This document shows, one piece after another, positions 8,711 to 17,551 of a DNA stretch of 64,000 bases (position 1 is its first letter; each line of letters opens with the position of its first letter). The stretch comes from Pseudonocardiales bacterium. GTDB lineage: Bacteria > Actinomycetota > Actinomycetes > Mycobacteriales > Pseudonocardiaceae. Under the pieces are notes generated by a model. The model did no database searches. It saw only the letters and a list, made by a program, of their open reading frames with translations, and had not been told where the DNA came from. A program made the translations under genes and the position numbers. Location of the stretch: assembly GCA_019244165.1 (NCBI GenBank), contig JAFATA010000042.1, forward strand, positions 32,318-96,317. The letters run 5' to 3'.

Positions 8711-10816
8711 GTGTCCGTCGCCGATGATCTAACCCAACTCACCACTGCCCGGGTGCCCGACGACTGGACCGATCTGGACACCCGCGCGGTGGATACCATC
8801 CGGGTACTCGCCGCTGAGGCCGTGCAACGCGCCGGCAGCGGCCATCCGGGCACCGCGATGAGCCTCGCCCCCCTGGCGTACACGCTCTTCCAGCGGGTGT
8901 TGCGGCACGACCCCACCGATCCAGCCTGGACCGGGCGGGACCGGTTCGTGCTGTCCGTCGGCCATTCCAGCCTGACGTTGTACCTGCAGCTGTTCCTGTC
9001 CGGCTACGGGCTTGAGCTCAGCGACATCGAGCAGCTGCGCACCTGGGGCTCCAAGACCCCAGGCCACCCCGAGTACGGGCACACCGTCGGCGTGGAGATC
9101 ACCACCGGTCCCCTGGGACAGGGCCTGGCCGCCGCGGTGGGGATGACCATGGCGGCCCGCCGAGAGCGTGGCCTGTTCGACCCCGACACCCCGCTGGGCG
9201 AGAGCCCCTTTGACCACCACATCTACGTCATCGCTTCCGATGGCGACATCGAAGAGGGAGTCACCTCGGAGGCGTGCTCGCTGGCCGGCACCCAGGAACT
9301 CGGGAACCTGGTGGTGGTCTATGACTCCAACCAGATCTCCATCGAGGACGACACCAAGATCGCACTGTCGGAGGACACCGCCGCCCGCTACCGCGCCTAC
9401 GGCTGGCATGTGCAGACCGTCCGTGGCGGTGAGGACGTCGTCGGCATCCTGGACGCGCTGAAGGCAGCCAAGGCCGAGACCGGTCGCCCCTCGCTGATCG
9501 TGCTGCGCACCGTGATCGCCTACCCGGCACCGAACAAGATGAACACCGGCGATGCCCATGGCTCCGCGCTGGGCGCCGAGGAGGTGGCCACGGTGAAGGA
9601 GATCCTGGGCTTCGACCCGCAGCGCTCCTTCGTCGTGGAGCCGGAGGTCCTCGAGCACACCCGGCAGGTGATAGCCCGTGGTCAGACCGCGCACGCGCAG
9701 TGGCAGCGCTCCTTTGACTCCTGGCGGCAGGCCAACCCATCCAGGGCTGCCCTGTTCGACCGGCTGCTTCGCCGCGAGCTGCCCGCTGGCTGGGCGGAGA
9801 AGCTGCCCACTTGGGAGCCCGGCTCGAAAGACATGGCGACTCGCAAGGCCTCCGGGGAGGTGCTCGCGGCCATCGGGGAGGTGCTCCCGGAACTGTGGGG
9901 CGGCTCGGCCGACCTCGGCGGGAGCAACAACACCACGATCAAAGGCGCCGACTCGTTCGGTCCCGAGAAGACCTCCACGAAGAAGTGGACCGCCCACCCC
10001 TATGGGCGCACGCTGCACTTCGGGGTGCGCGAGCATGCCATGGGCGCGATTCTCAACGGGATCGTGCTGCACGGGCCGACCCGGGCCTACGGCGGCACAT
10101 TCCTGATCTTCAGCGACTACATGCGTGCCGCGGTGCGGCTCGCCGCGCTGATGGGGGCGCCAACTATCTACGTCTGGACCCACGACTCGATCGGACTCGG
10201 CGAGGATGGCCCCACCCACCAGCCGGTCGAGCACCTGGCCGCGCTGCGGGCCATCCCTGGGCTGGACATCGTCCGACCCGCGGATGCCAACGAGACCGCG
10301 GCGGCGTGGAAGGCTCTGCTGGAAAAGGGCACCCGACCTACTGGCCTGTGCCTGTCCCGGCAGGGCGTGCCGGTTCTGGAGGGTACCGACGCGGCGGGCG
10401 TGGCGCGCGGCGGTTACGTGCTCTGTGACACCGCCCTCGACTCCGGCAGCGGGTGGCCCGACGTGCTGCTGATCGCCACCGGTTCGGAGGTGCAGTTTGC
10501 CCTTGCCGCCCAGCAGATTCTGGCGGCTGAGGGAATCGGGAGCCGGGTGGTGTCCATGCCGTGCGTGGAGTGGTTCGACGCTCAGGAACAGGCCTACCGC
10601 GACCAGGTGCTGCCGCCGATGGTGAGGGCCCGGGTGGCCGTCGAGGCTGGCGTCGCGATGCCGTGGCATCGCTTCGTCGGCGATCACGGCGAGGTGGTCT
10701 CGCTGGAGCATTTCGGCGCCTCGGCCGACTGGAAGACCCTCTACCGGGAGTTCGGCTTCACCGGCGAGGCGGTGGCCGACGCGGCGCGCCGGAGTCTGGG
10801 AAGCATCACGGACTAG
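8711..10816 (+). CDS. tkt: Transketolase
   Basis: The 701-residue, thiamine-diphosphate-dependent enzyme moves two-carbon units between sugar phosphates in the non-oxidative pentose phosphate pathway. Hallmarks are GSGHPGTAMSLAP near the N-terminus, the diphosphate-binding motif GDGDIEEGV, and the pyrimidine-domain segments REHAMGAI and THDSIGLGEDGPTHQP. The GTG start at 8711 (MSVADDLTQ) is preferred because AGGAG sits 8 bases before it; a longer frame upstream looks non-coding. It heads the operon tkt-tal-pgi-zwf-opcA-pgl. Confidence 0.96.
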   Translation: MSVADDLTQLTTARVPDDWTDLDTRAVDTIRVLAAEAVQRAGSGHPGTAMSLAPLAYTLFQRVLRHDPTDPAWTGRDRFVLSVGHSSLTLYLQLFLSGYGLELSDIEQLRTWGSKTPGHPEYGHTVGVEITTGPLGQGLAAAVGMTMAARRERGLFDPDTPLGESPFDHHIYVIASDGDIEEGVTSEACSLAGTQELGNLVVVYDSNQISIEDDTKIALSEDTAARYRAYGWHVQTVRGGEDVVGILDALKAAKAETGRPSLIVLRTVIAYPAPNKMNTGDAHGSALGAEEVATVKEILGFDPQRSFVVEPEVLEHTRQVIARGQTAHAQWQRSFDSWRQANPSRAALFDRLLRRELPAGWAEKLPTWEPGSKDMATRKASGEVLAAIGEVLPELWGGSADLGGSNNTTIKGADSFGPEKTSTKKWTAHPYGRTLHFGVREHAMGAILNGIVLHGPTRAYGGTFLIFSDYMRAAVRLAALMGAPTIYVWTHDSIGLGEDGPTHQPVEHLAALRAIPGLDIVRPADANETAAAWKALLEKGTRPTGLCLSRQGVPVLEGTDAAGVARGGYVLCDTALDSGSGWPDVLLIATGSEVQFALAAQQILAAEGIGSRVVSMPCVEWFDAQEQAYRDQVLPPMVRARVAVEAGVAMPWHRFVGDHGEVVSLEHFGASADWKTLYREFGFTGEAVADAARRSLGSITD

Positions 10817-10819
10817 CTC

Positions 10820-10850
10820 CTGTTGGTGAAAGGATCTGTTGGTGAAAGGA
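10820..10850 (+). repeat. Tandem duplication carrying the tal ribosome binding site
   Basis: CTGTTGGTGAAAGGA occurs at 10820-10834 and 10836-10850, a 16-bp period. Only the second copy is at working distance (AAGGAAGG) from the tal start at 10858. Confidence 0.85.
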
Positions 10851-10857
10851 AGGCCTC

Positions 10858-11985
10858 GTGAGCAGCACCGATACCCTGCAGGCCCTGGCTGAGCGGGGCG
10901 TGTCGATCTGGTTGGACGACCTGTCCCGGCAACGGATCACCTCGGGTAACCTGAACGAGCTGATCACCCGCCGGCACGTGGTCGGGGTGACCAGCAACCC
11001 GACGATCTTTGCCCATGCGGTGGAGCACGCCGAGGACTACGCCGAGCAGGTGTGCGCGCTGGCCGCCCGCAGCGCTTCGGTCGAGGAGGCCGTGCGCGAG
11101 ATCACCGTCACCGACGTGCGGCTGGCCTGCGAGGTGTTCCGCGGAACCTGGGAGGCCACCGGCGGGTTGGATGGGCGGGTGTCGCTGGAGGTGGATCCCC
11201 GGCTCTCGCACGACACCGACGCCACCGTCGCCCAGGCCGCGCAGCTGTGGAAACTGGTCGACCGACCCAACTTGATGATCAAGGTTCCGGCGACAGCGGA
11301 AGGCCTGCCAGCCATTACCGGCGCGCTGGCGGGCGGGATCAGCGTCAACGTCACCTTGGTCTTCTCCGTGCAGCGCCACCGCGAGGTGATGGCGGCCTTC
11401 TTCGCTGGGCTGGAGCAAGCCCAGGCCAGCGGGCACGACCTGGCCCCGATCGCCTCCGTCGCGTCGTTCTTCGTCTCCCGGGTGGACACCGAGGTTGACA
11501 AGCGGCTGGAGGCGATCGGCACCGAGGCGGCCCTGGCGCTGCGCGGGCAGGCCGCGGTAGCCAACGCCCGGCTGGCGTACGCGGCCTACCAGCAGGAGTT
11601 CGCCACACAGCGGTGGGCTCGCCTGAAGCAGGCCGGGGCGGCCCCGCAGCGGCCGCTCTGGGCGTCCACCGGGGTGAAAAACCCGGCCTACCCGGACACC
11701 AAGTACGTCACCGAACTGATCGCGCCGGGGGTGGTCAACACAATGCCGGAAAACACCCTGCTTGCCCTGGCCGACCACGGTGAGATACCCGGGGACCAGG
11801 TGTCGGGCACTGCCGAGCAGTCCCAGCGCACTTTCGATGAGCTCACCGAGGTCGGGATTGATTTCGACGACGTCTTCGCCGTCCTCGAGCGCGAGGGTGT
11901 GGAGAAGTTCGACGCATCCTGGGCCCACCTCAGTGAGACGGTAGCCGCCCAGCTCGACAAGGCCGCCCCGGCCTCGAGGAGCTGA
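10858..11985 (+). CDS. tal: Transaldolase
   Basis: The 375-residue enzyme transfers the dihydroxyacetone unit between sugar phosphates. The family signature TSNPTIF is at about residues 44-50, and the Schiff-base lysine lies in [15 protein letters not shown]. The length fits the longer actinobacterial transaldolases. The GTG start has AAGGAAGG just upstream, within a duplicated 16-bp segment. It is 41 bp after tkt and 7 bp before pgi. Confidence 0.96.
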   Translation: MSSTDTLQALAERGVSIWLDDLSRQRITSGNLNELITRRHVVGVTSNPTIFAHAVEHAEDYAEQVCALAARSASVEEAVREITVTDVRLACEVFRGTWEATGGLDGRVSLEVDPRLSHDTDATVAQAAQLWKLVDRPNLMIKVPATAEGLPAITGALAGGISVNVTLVFSVQRHREVMAAFFAGLEQAQASGHDLAPIASVASFFVSRVDTEVDKRLEAIGTEAALALRGQAAVANARLAYAAYQQEFATQRWARLKQAGAAPQRPLWASTGVKNPAYPDTKYVTELIAPGVVNTMPENTLLALADHGEIPGDQVSGTAEQSQRTFDELTEVGIDFDDVFAVLEREGVEKFDASWAHLSETVAAQLDKAAPASRS

Positions 11986-11992
11986 GGCATCG

Positions 11993-13612
11993 ATGTCGCA
12001 GCTCACCGTCGAAGTCCGCACTGCTGGTGGGGCGGGCGAGGGCCAGATGTGGGTGCAGTCCCTGGTGGACAAGCTCGTCGAGGATCGGGTGGCCTCGGCG
12101 CTGGCTAACCAGGATCCGACGCTGTGGGGTCCGCGCGCGCAGCCCGAGGCCGCCCGGCGACTGGCCTGGGTGGCGCTGCCCAAGACCTCCCGGCCCCTGC
12201 TGGCCAGTATCGAAGCGCTGCGGACCCAGCTGCGCTCCGACGGGATCGACCGCGTGGTCCTGGCCGGGATGGGTGGCTCCTCGCTCGCCCCCGAGGTGAT
12301 CTGCGCCACCGCGGGGGTGCCGCTCACCGTGCTGGATACCACCGATCCCGGTCAGGTGGCCAGCGCGCTGGCCGGGGATCTGGCGCGCACCGTGCTTGTG
12401 GTGTCCTCCAAGTCGGGCTCCACGGTGGAGACCGACAGCCACCGGCGGATATTCGCCGCCGCGGGGCTGGACCCGGCGGCGCACCTGGTGGCCGTGACCG
12501 ATCCGGGATCGCCGCTGCAGCAGATCGCCGAGGCGGACGGCTACCGAGCACTGATCCTCGCCGAGCCGAACGTGGGCGGGCGCTACTCGGCCCTGTCGGC
12601 CTTCGGCCTGGTCCCCTCCGGCCTGGCCGGGGCGGATATCGCACTCCTGCTGGATGACGCGGCGCAGCAGTGCGCGCTGCTGGCCGCTGACGATCCGGCG
12701 AACCCGGCGCTGCGGCTGGCCGCCGTGCTCGCTGCCGGGCACGCCGCCGGTGCCGAGAAGGTCGTCCTCGCCGACACCGGGTCGGGGATCCTCGGCTTCG
12801 CCGACTGGGCCGAGCAGCTCATCGCCGAGTCCACCGGCAAGGAGGGCACCGGCCTGCTGCCGGTGGTGGTGCCCAACCCGGGCGCGCCGGGCTTCGCCGA
12901 TGCCGGAGCGGACGCTACCCTCGTCGCGATCGGCCCGAGTGTGCCCAGCAGTCCGGCGCAGACGGCTTCGGTGGCGACCAGCGGCACCCTGGGGGGGCAG
13001 TTCCTGCTCTGGGAATACGCCGTTGCGGTGGTCGGTCGGCTGCTGGGGATCAACCCTTTTGACCAGCCAGACGTGGAAGCCGCGAAGGTCGCCGCCCGCA
13101 CCCAGCTCACCGGTGCCGCCACGCCGGCACCGGCGTTCGTGGACGGTGAGGTCGCCGTGCACCCCGTCGGGAACTGGCTGCCGGCCGGCGTGAGCACGCT
13201 CAGCGACGCGCTGTGGGCACTGGTCAGCGCTGCCCCGCCACAGGGCTACCTCGCGGTGCAGGCGTATCTGGATCGCGTCGCTGACGCCTCCGCCGCGGTG
13301 CTTCGTACCGAGCTGGCCCGCCGCACCTGGCTGCAGACCACGTTCGGATGGGGGCCCCGCTATCTGCACTCCACCGGGCAGTACCACAAGGGCGGCCATC
13401 AAAACGGGGTATTCCTGCAGCTCACCGGGGCACTGGAGGGGGATATCCCGGTGCCGGGGACCGACTTCACCCTGGGTGAGCTGCAGCAGGCCCAGGCCGT
13501 GGGTGATGCGCAGGTGCTCGCCGCGCACGGCCGTCCCGTGCTGCGACTGCACCTGCTCGACCGAGCGGCCGGGCTGGTTGCGCTGGTGCACGCACTGCAG
13601 GAGCAGCGGTGA
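11993..13612 (+). CDS. pgi: Glucose-6-phosphate isomerase
   Basis: The 539-residue protein interconverts glucose 6-phosphate and fructose 6-phosphate. The phosphate-binding segment VVSSKSGSTVETDSHRR, the glycine-rich GMGGSSLAPE and the later TGKEGTGLLPVV are those of the bacterial SIS-domain isomerases found inside actinobacterial pentose phosphate operons. The C-terminal GQYHKGGHQNGVFLQLT holds the expected catalytic-region residues. It shares its stop with the zwf start in a 4-bp GTGA overlap, so translation is probably coupled. Confidence 0.92.
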   Translation: MSQLTVEVRTAGGAGEGQMWVQSLVDKLVEDRVASALANQDPTLWGPRAQPEAARRLAWVALPKTSRPLLASIEALRTQLRSDGIDRVVLAGMGGSSLAPEVICATAGVPLTVLDTTDPGQVASALAGDLARTVLVVSSKSGSTVETDSHRRIFAAAGLDPAAHLVAVTDPGSPLQQIAEADGYRALILAEPNVGGRYSALSAFGLVPSGLAGADIALLLDDAAQQCALLAADDPANPALRLAAVLAAGHAAGAEKVVLADTGSGILGFADWAEQLIAESTGKEGTGLLPVVVPNPGAPGFADAGADATLVAIGPSVPSSPAQTASVATSGTLGGQFLLWEYAVAVVGRLLGINPFDQPDVEAAKVAARTQLTGAATPAPAFVDGEVAVHPVGNWLPAGVSTLSDALWALVSAAPPQGYLAVQAYLDRVADASAAVLRTELARRTWLQTTFGWGPRYLHSTGQYHKGGHQNGVFLQLTGALEGDIPVPGTDFTLGELQQAQAVGDAQVLAAHGRPVLRLHLLDRAAGLVALVHALQEQR

Positions 13613-15141
13613 GCGCACCCCACCGGGCCAACCCGTTACTGGACAGTCGGGACAAGCGGCTACCCCGGATCGCCGGACCGTGCGGTGTCGTCGTCTTCGG
13701 CGTGACCGGGGATCTGTCCCGCAAGAAACTCATGCCGGCGATCTATGACTTGGCCAACCGCGGGCTGCTGCCGCCCGGTTTCGCCTTGGTGGGGTTCGCC
13801 CGCCGGGACTGGGCCGATGAAAACTTCGCCGAGCTGGTGCACGACGCGGTCCGGGAGCATGCCCGCACTCCGTTCCGGGAGGAGGTCTGGACCCGGCTGT
13901 CCGAGGGAATCCGCTTCGTGCCGGGCAGCTTCGATGACGACGGGGCCTTCGACGACCTCGCCTCCGTGATCTCAGAACTCGACCAGGAACAGGGTACCGG
14001 CGGCAACCACGCCTTCTATCTCTCCATCCCCCCCGCGATGTTCCCCGTGGTGCTCAAGCAACTGGCCCGCACGGGGCTGGCGACGCACGACGGCGACCAG
14101 TGGCGCCGGGTGGTTATCGAGAAGCCGTTCGGGCACGACCTGCGCAGCGCCCGGGAACTCAACGACATCGTCAGCAGCGTCTTCGACGAGGAATCCGTCT
14201 TCCGCATCGACCACTACCTCGGTAAGGAGACCGTCCAGAACATTCTCGCGCTGCGCTTTGCCAACCAGCTCTACGAGCCGATCTGGAACAGCAACTACGT
14301 GGACCACGTGCAGATCACCATGGCGGAGGACATCGGGCTGGCCGGCCGTGCCGGCTACTACGACGGCATCGGGGCAGCCCGAGACGTGATCCAGAACCAC
14401 CTGCTCCAACTGCTCGCCCTCACCGCGATGGAGGAGCCGCTGTCCTTCTCCCCCGAGTCACTGCGCGGTGAGAAGATCAAGGTGCTGTCCGCCACCAAGC
14501 TCGTCGAGCCGTTGGATGAGACCACCGCACGCGGCCAGTACACGGCCGGCTGGCAGGGCGGCACCAAAGTCGTGGGGGTACTCCAGGAATCCGGCTTCCG
14601 CCAGGACTCCCCCACCGAGACCTTCGCCGCGATCACCTTGAGCGTGGACAACCGGCGATGGGCTGGGGTGCCGTTCTTCCTGCGCACCGGCAAGCGGCTG
14701 GGTCGGCGGGTCACCGAGGTCGCGGTGATCTTCAAGCGGGCTCCACACCTGCCTTTCGAGAAGACCACGACTGCGGAACTGGGGCAGAATGCCCTGGTCA
14801 TCCGGATCCAACCCGACGAGGGCGTCACGATCCGGTTCGGCTCCAAGGTGCCCGGCACCGCGATGGAGGTCCGTGACGTCACCATGGACTTCCGTTATGG
14901 CATGGCGTTCACCGAGTCTTCGCCGGAAGCCTACGAGCGCCTGCTGCTGGACGTCCTGCTCGGAGAGCCGTCGCTGTTCCCGGTCAATGCCGAAGTGGAA
15001 CTGTCCTGGGGGATTCTGGACCCGGTGCTCGAACACTGGGCCAAGCAGAACGGGCCCGAGCCCTACCCGGCGGGTACCTGGGGGCCGCCATCCGCGGACC
15101 GGATGATCGCCAAGACCGGACGGGTTTGGAGACGGCCTTAA
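13609..15141 (+). CDS. zwf: Glucose-6-phosphate 1-dehydrogenase
   Basis: The 510-residue enzyme oxidises glucose 6-phosphate to 6-phosphogluconolactone, making NADPH. The coenzyme-binding segment GVTGDLSRKKLMPA is at about residues 27-40 and the active-site signature RIDHYLGKE near 198-206. The GTG start overlaps pgi by 4 bp and the stop overlaps opcA by one base. OpcA, encoded next, is the known partner that supports activity of this enzyme in actinobacteria. Confidence 0.97.
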   Translation: MSAPHRANPLLDSRDKRLPRIAGPCGVVVFGVTGDLSRKKLMPAIYDLANRGLLPPGFALVGFARRDWADENFAELVHDAVREHARTPFREEVWTRLSEGIRFVPGSFDDDGAFDDLASVISELDQEQGTGGNHAFYLSIPPAMFPVVLKQLARTGLATHDGDQWRRVVIEKPFGHDLRSARELNDIVSSVFDEESVFRIDHYLGKETVQNILALRFANQLYEPIWNSNYVDHVQITMAEDIGLAGRAGYYDGIGAARDVIQNHLLQLLALTAMEEPLSFSPESLRGEKIKVLSATKLVEPLDETTARGQYTAGWQGGTKVVGVLQESGFRQDSPTETFAAITLSVDNRRWAGVPFFLRTGKRLGRRVTEVAVIFKRAPHLPFEKTTTAELGQNALVIRIQPDEGVTIRFGSKVPGTAMEVRDVTMDFRYGMAFTESSPEAYERLLLDVLLGEPSLFPVNAEVELSWGILDPVLEHWAKQNGPEPYPAGTWGPPSADRMIAKTGRVWRRP

Positions 15142-16112
15142 TGATTGTCGACCTACCTTCCACCACCACGTCGGCGGTGAACCACGCGCTGATCGACATC
15201 CGGGAGCGCGGCGGCGCGGTGGCGCTGGGCCGAGTGCTCACGTTGGTCATCATCACCGATGACTCCGCGCAGGTGGAGCACTCGATCGAGGCTGCCAACG
15301 AAGCGAGCAAGGAGCATCCCTGCCGGGTGCTCGTGGTGGCCCGAGGCCTCAAGCGGGCCGGGACCCGGCTGGACGCCCAGATCCGCGTCGGTGGTGACGC
15401 CGGCGCCTCCGAGGTGCTCGTGCTGCGGCTGTACGGCCCGCTGGCCGACCACGGAGACAGCGTGGTGGTACCGCTGCTGCTCCCGGACTGCCCGGTTGTC
15501 GCGTGGTGGCCGGGAGTGGCTCCCCCGATCCCCGCGCAAGACCCCCTTGGGAAGCTGGCGCAGCGCCGGATCACCGACGCCGCCGCGGCCCCACATCCGA
15601 TCAGGGCCCTCGAGAGCCGCCGCGTCTCCTACGCCGACGGGGACACCGACCTGGCGTGGTCCCGGCTCACCCCATGGCGCGCGCTGCTGGCCACTGCCCT
15701 GGATCTACCGCCGTATGAGGATGTCGACACGGTCACCGTCACCGGGGCCGCAGACAACCCCTCTGCCGACCTGCTCGCCGGCTGGCTGCGGTCTCGCCTG
15801 CACGTCCCGGTCCGGCGCCGCACCAGCCCTCCCGGCGGCGGGATCAGCTCGGCGAGCCTGGAGCGTCGCGGTGGGGCAGTGGAGCTGGTCCGGCCCGACG
15901 GGAAAGTCGGCACCCTGCGCCAGCCCGGCCAACCGGAGCGCCGGGTGCCGTTGAGACGGCGCCCCGTGCGCGAGTGTCTCGCCGAGGAGCTGCGCAGGCT
16001 GGAGCCTGACGAGATCTACCAGGCCGCGTTGCAGGCAATGACCGAGGTGAATGGCCGGCGCAGTGGCGCGGCCAAGAGCATCCGATCCGATGAGCGCCAG
16101 GGCGCGCCGTGA
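15141..16112 (+). CDS. opcA: Glucose-6-phosphate dehydrogenase assembly protein OpcA
   Basis: The 323-residue protein matches OpcA, an actinobacterial and cyanobacterial factor that activates glucose-6-phosphate dehydrogenase. Conserved parts seen are RVLTLVIITDD near the N-terminus, a VLRLYGPLADHGDSVV segment and LPDCPVVAWWPG. The ATG at 15141 is preferred over a TTG five codons earlier because it forms a TAATG stop-start overlap with zwf and has TTGGAG about 10 bases upstream. Its own stop overlaps pgl. Confidence 0.94.
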   Translation: MIVDLPSTTTSAVNHALIDIRERGGAVALGRVLTLVIITDDSAQVEHSIEAANEASKEHPCRVLVVARGLKRAGTRLDAQIRVGGDAGASEVLVLRLYGPLADHGDSVVVPLLLPDCPVVAWWPGVAPPIPAQDPLGKLAQRRITDAAAAPHPIRALESRRVSYADGDTDLAWSRLTPWRALLATALDLPPYEDVDTVTVTGAADNPSADLLAGWLRSRLHVPVRRRTSPPGGGISSASLERRGGAVELVRPDGKVGTLRQPGQPERRVPLRRRPVRECLAEELRRLEPDEIYQAALQAMTEVNGRRSGAAKSIRSDERQGAP

Positions 16113-16882
16113 GCCGCCCTGATGTGGTGGTGCATGCCACCGCGAAGGTGCTCGCCGCGGGCGTGGCCGCCCGCCTGGTGACCCGGATCGTGGACATCCA
16201 GACCGCGGCAGGGTCCGCATCGCTGGTGCTGACCGGGGGAGGCATAGGGATCGCGGTACTGCGTGAACTGGCGAGTACCCCGGCAGCGACGGCGGTAGAC
16301 TGGCGAAGGCTGGATATCTACTGGGGCGACGAGCGCTTCCTGCCCGGTGGACACCCGGAGCGCAACGAGGCCCAGGCCCGCGAGGCGCTCCTGGACCACG
16401 TCGAGGTGGATCCCGCCCGGGTCTACCCGATGGGGGCCTCGGACGGCCCCTGGGGGGACGATCCGGATACCGCCGCCCAGGCTTACGAAGACCTGTTGCT
16501 GAGCCAGCGGCGACCGGAGGACCACGGCCCGGCACCGTCGTTTGATGTCTGCTGTCTGGGCGTCGGTGAGGAGGGCCACGTTGCCTCGGTGTTTCCCGGC
16601 TCCCCCGCCGTCTACGAGACCGAGCGCGCGGTGACCGCGGTCCGGGGCAGTCCCAAACCGCCACCCACCCGACTCACCCTGACCCTGCCGGCCATCCGGT
16701 GTGCCACCGAGGTGTGGTTGATCGTCTCGGGGTCGAGAAAGGCCGCAGCGGTGACGATGGCCCTCAGCGGCGCGGGAGAAGTACAGTTGCCTGCCGCAGG
16801 CGCCACAGGCCGCCGCCGCACACTGTGGTTGCTGGACCGGACCGCCGCCGAGAAACTGCCCCCAGAGCTGCTCACCCGCTGA
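16109..16882 (+). CDS. pgl: 6-phosphogluconolactonase
   Basis: The 257-residue protein hydrolyses the lactone made by Zwf. It has the DevB/NagB fold segments LTGGGIGIAVLREL, DIYWGDERFLPGGHPERN and the catalytic-region GVGEEGHVASVFPGSP. The GTG start overlaps the opcA stop by 4 bp. It ends the operon and faces the broken Gfo/Idh gene; no strong terminator is visible between them. Confidence 0.95.
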   Translation: MSRPDVVVHATAKVLAAGVAARLVTRIVDIQTAAGSASLVLTGGGIGIAVLRELASTPAATAVDWRRLDIYWGDERFLPGGHPERNEAQAREALLDHVEVDPARVYPMGASDGPWGDDPDTAAQAYEDLLLSQRRPEDHGPAPSFDVCCLGVGEEGHVASVFPGSPAVYETERAVTAVRGSPKPPPTRLTLTLPAIRCATEVWLIVSGSRKAAAVTMALSGAGEVQLPAAGATGRRRTLWLLDRTAAEKLPPELLTR

Positions 16883-17537
16883 GGTCTGCCAGCAATAAAT
16901 CGTGGAGCCGCAGACTGACCGCAGAGGAAATAATGGGCTTTCCCTCGACGAGCCACCGCTGATATAAGGCGCGATAGTGTCTCTCGCGGCGCGGGATGCT
17001 GCGATCGCTACCAAAGACGGCGCCTATGGCGCCGTCCTGTACCAGATACCCCGCGACGGCCGTGTGATCCATAACCAGTTCGGCACCGGAGCACCGAGAC
17101 TGTCCGCCCTGGTCCGCGCCGCTTCCACGGCCCAGGACACTTCAGGGGAAAAGGACATGTGATACGCCACCTCGACAGGCTGCTGATGGCCGATCTCGCC
17201 CAGCACGCGCCGCGCATCGGTAAGGTTGGCGGCCGCGGGCTTTTCCACCAGAACGCGGGCAGACGGAAAGACCTCCGCGACGTGACCACAGACCGCGGCA
17301 TGAGTCGGCGTCGGTGTCGCAACGACGACCACATCAGGATGGTGATCGGCACGGGCGTCCTGCACCGTGGGGTAAACGGGAATACCGCGTCCCCGGAACG
17401 TCACCATAGACACCACCCCCCCGAGGGTCTACCCCAGCGACCACGTCGACGTCGCGGATCTGCTCCAGCACCGCGAGATGTGTCTGGGCTACTTCTCCCA
17501 GCCCGATGACGACGATCTCACGTGACGGCACCGGCAA
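16872..17537 (-). pseudogene. Broken Gfo/Idh/MocA-type oxidoreductase
   Basis: Three pieces of one NAD-dependent oxidoreductase lie in different frames. The N-terminal piece starts at 17537 with MPVPSREIVVIGLGEVAQTH, a Rossmann dinucleotide motif. At a run of seven G on the minus strand (17416-17422) the frame shifts; the next piece carries VVVVATPTPTH and LVEKPAAANLTDARR. A further frame change near 17040-17070 gives the C-terminal piece, which begins near DGAIGAVFGSD and ends ISSAVSLRLHDLLLADLSG. Joined, the pieces reach about 220 residues, well short of the usual 320-350, so a central deletion is likely. It starts 14 bp after the STAND ATPase gene and was probably co-transcribed with it. 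Confidence 0.75.
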
Positions 17538-17551
17538 CCCGGCCTCAACGC

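Noticed and set aside
8729..10711. 660-codon open frame opposite tkt
   Set aside because: It is the antisense shadow of a high-GC gene, with no domain and unnatural composition; transketolase on the plus strand is unmistakable.
17016..17036. Perfect 9-bp hairpin GACGGCGCC-TAT-GGCGCCGTC as a terminator for pgl
   Set aside because: It is 130 bp past the pgl stop, lies in former coding sequence of the broken oxidoreductase (Asp-Gly-Ala-Ile-Gly-Ala-Val), and has no T-tract.
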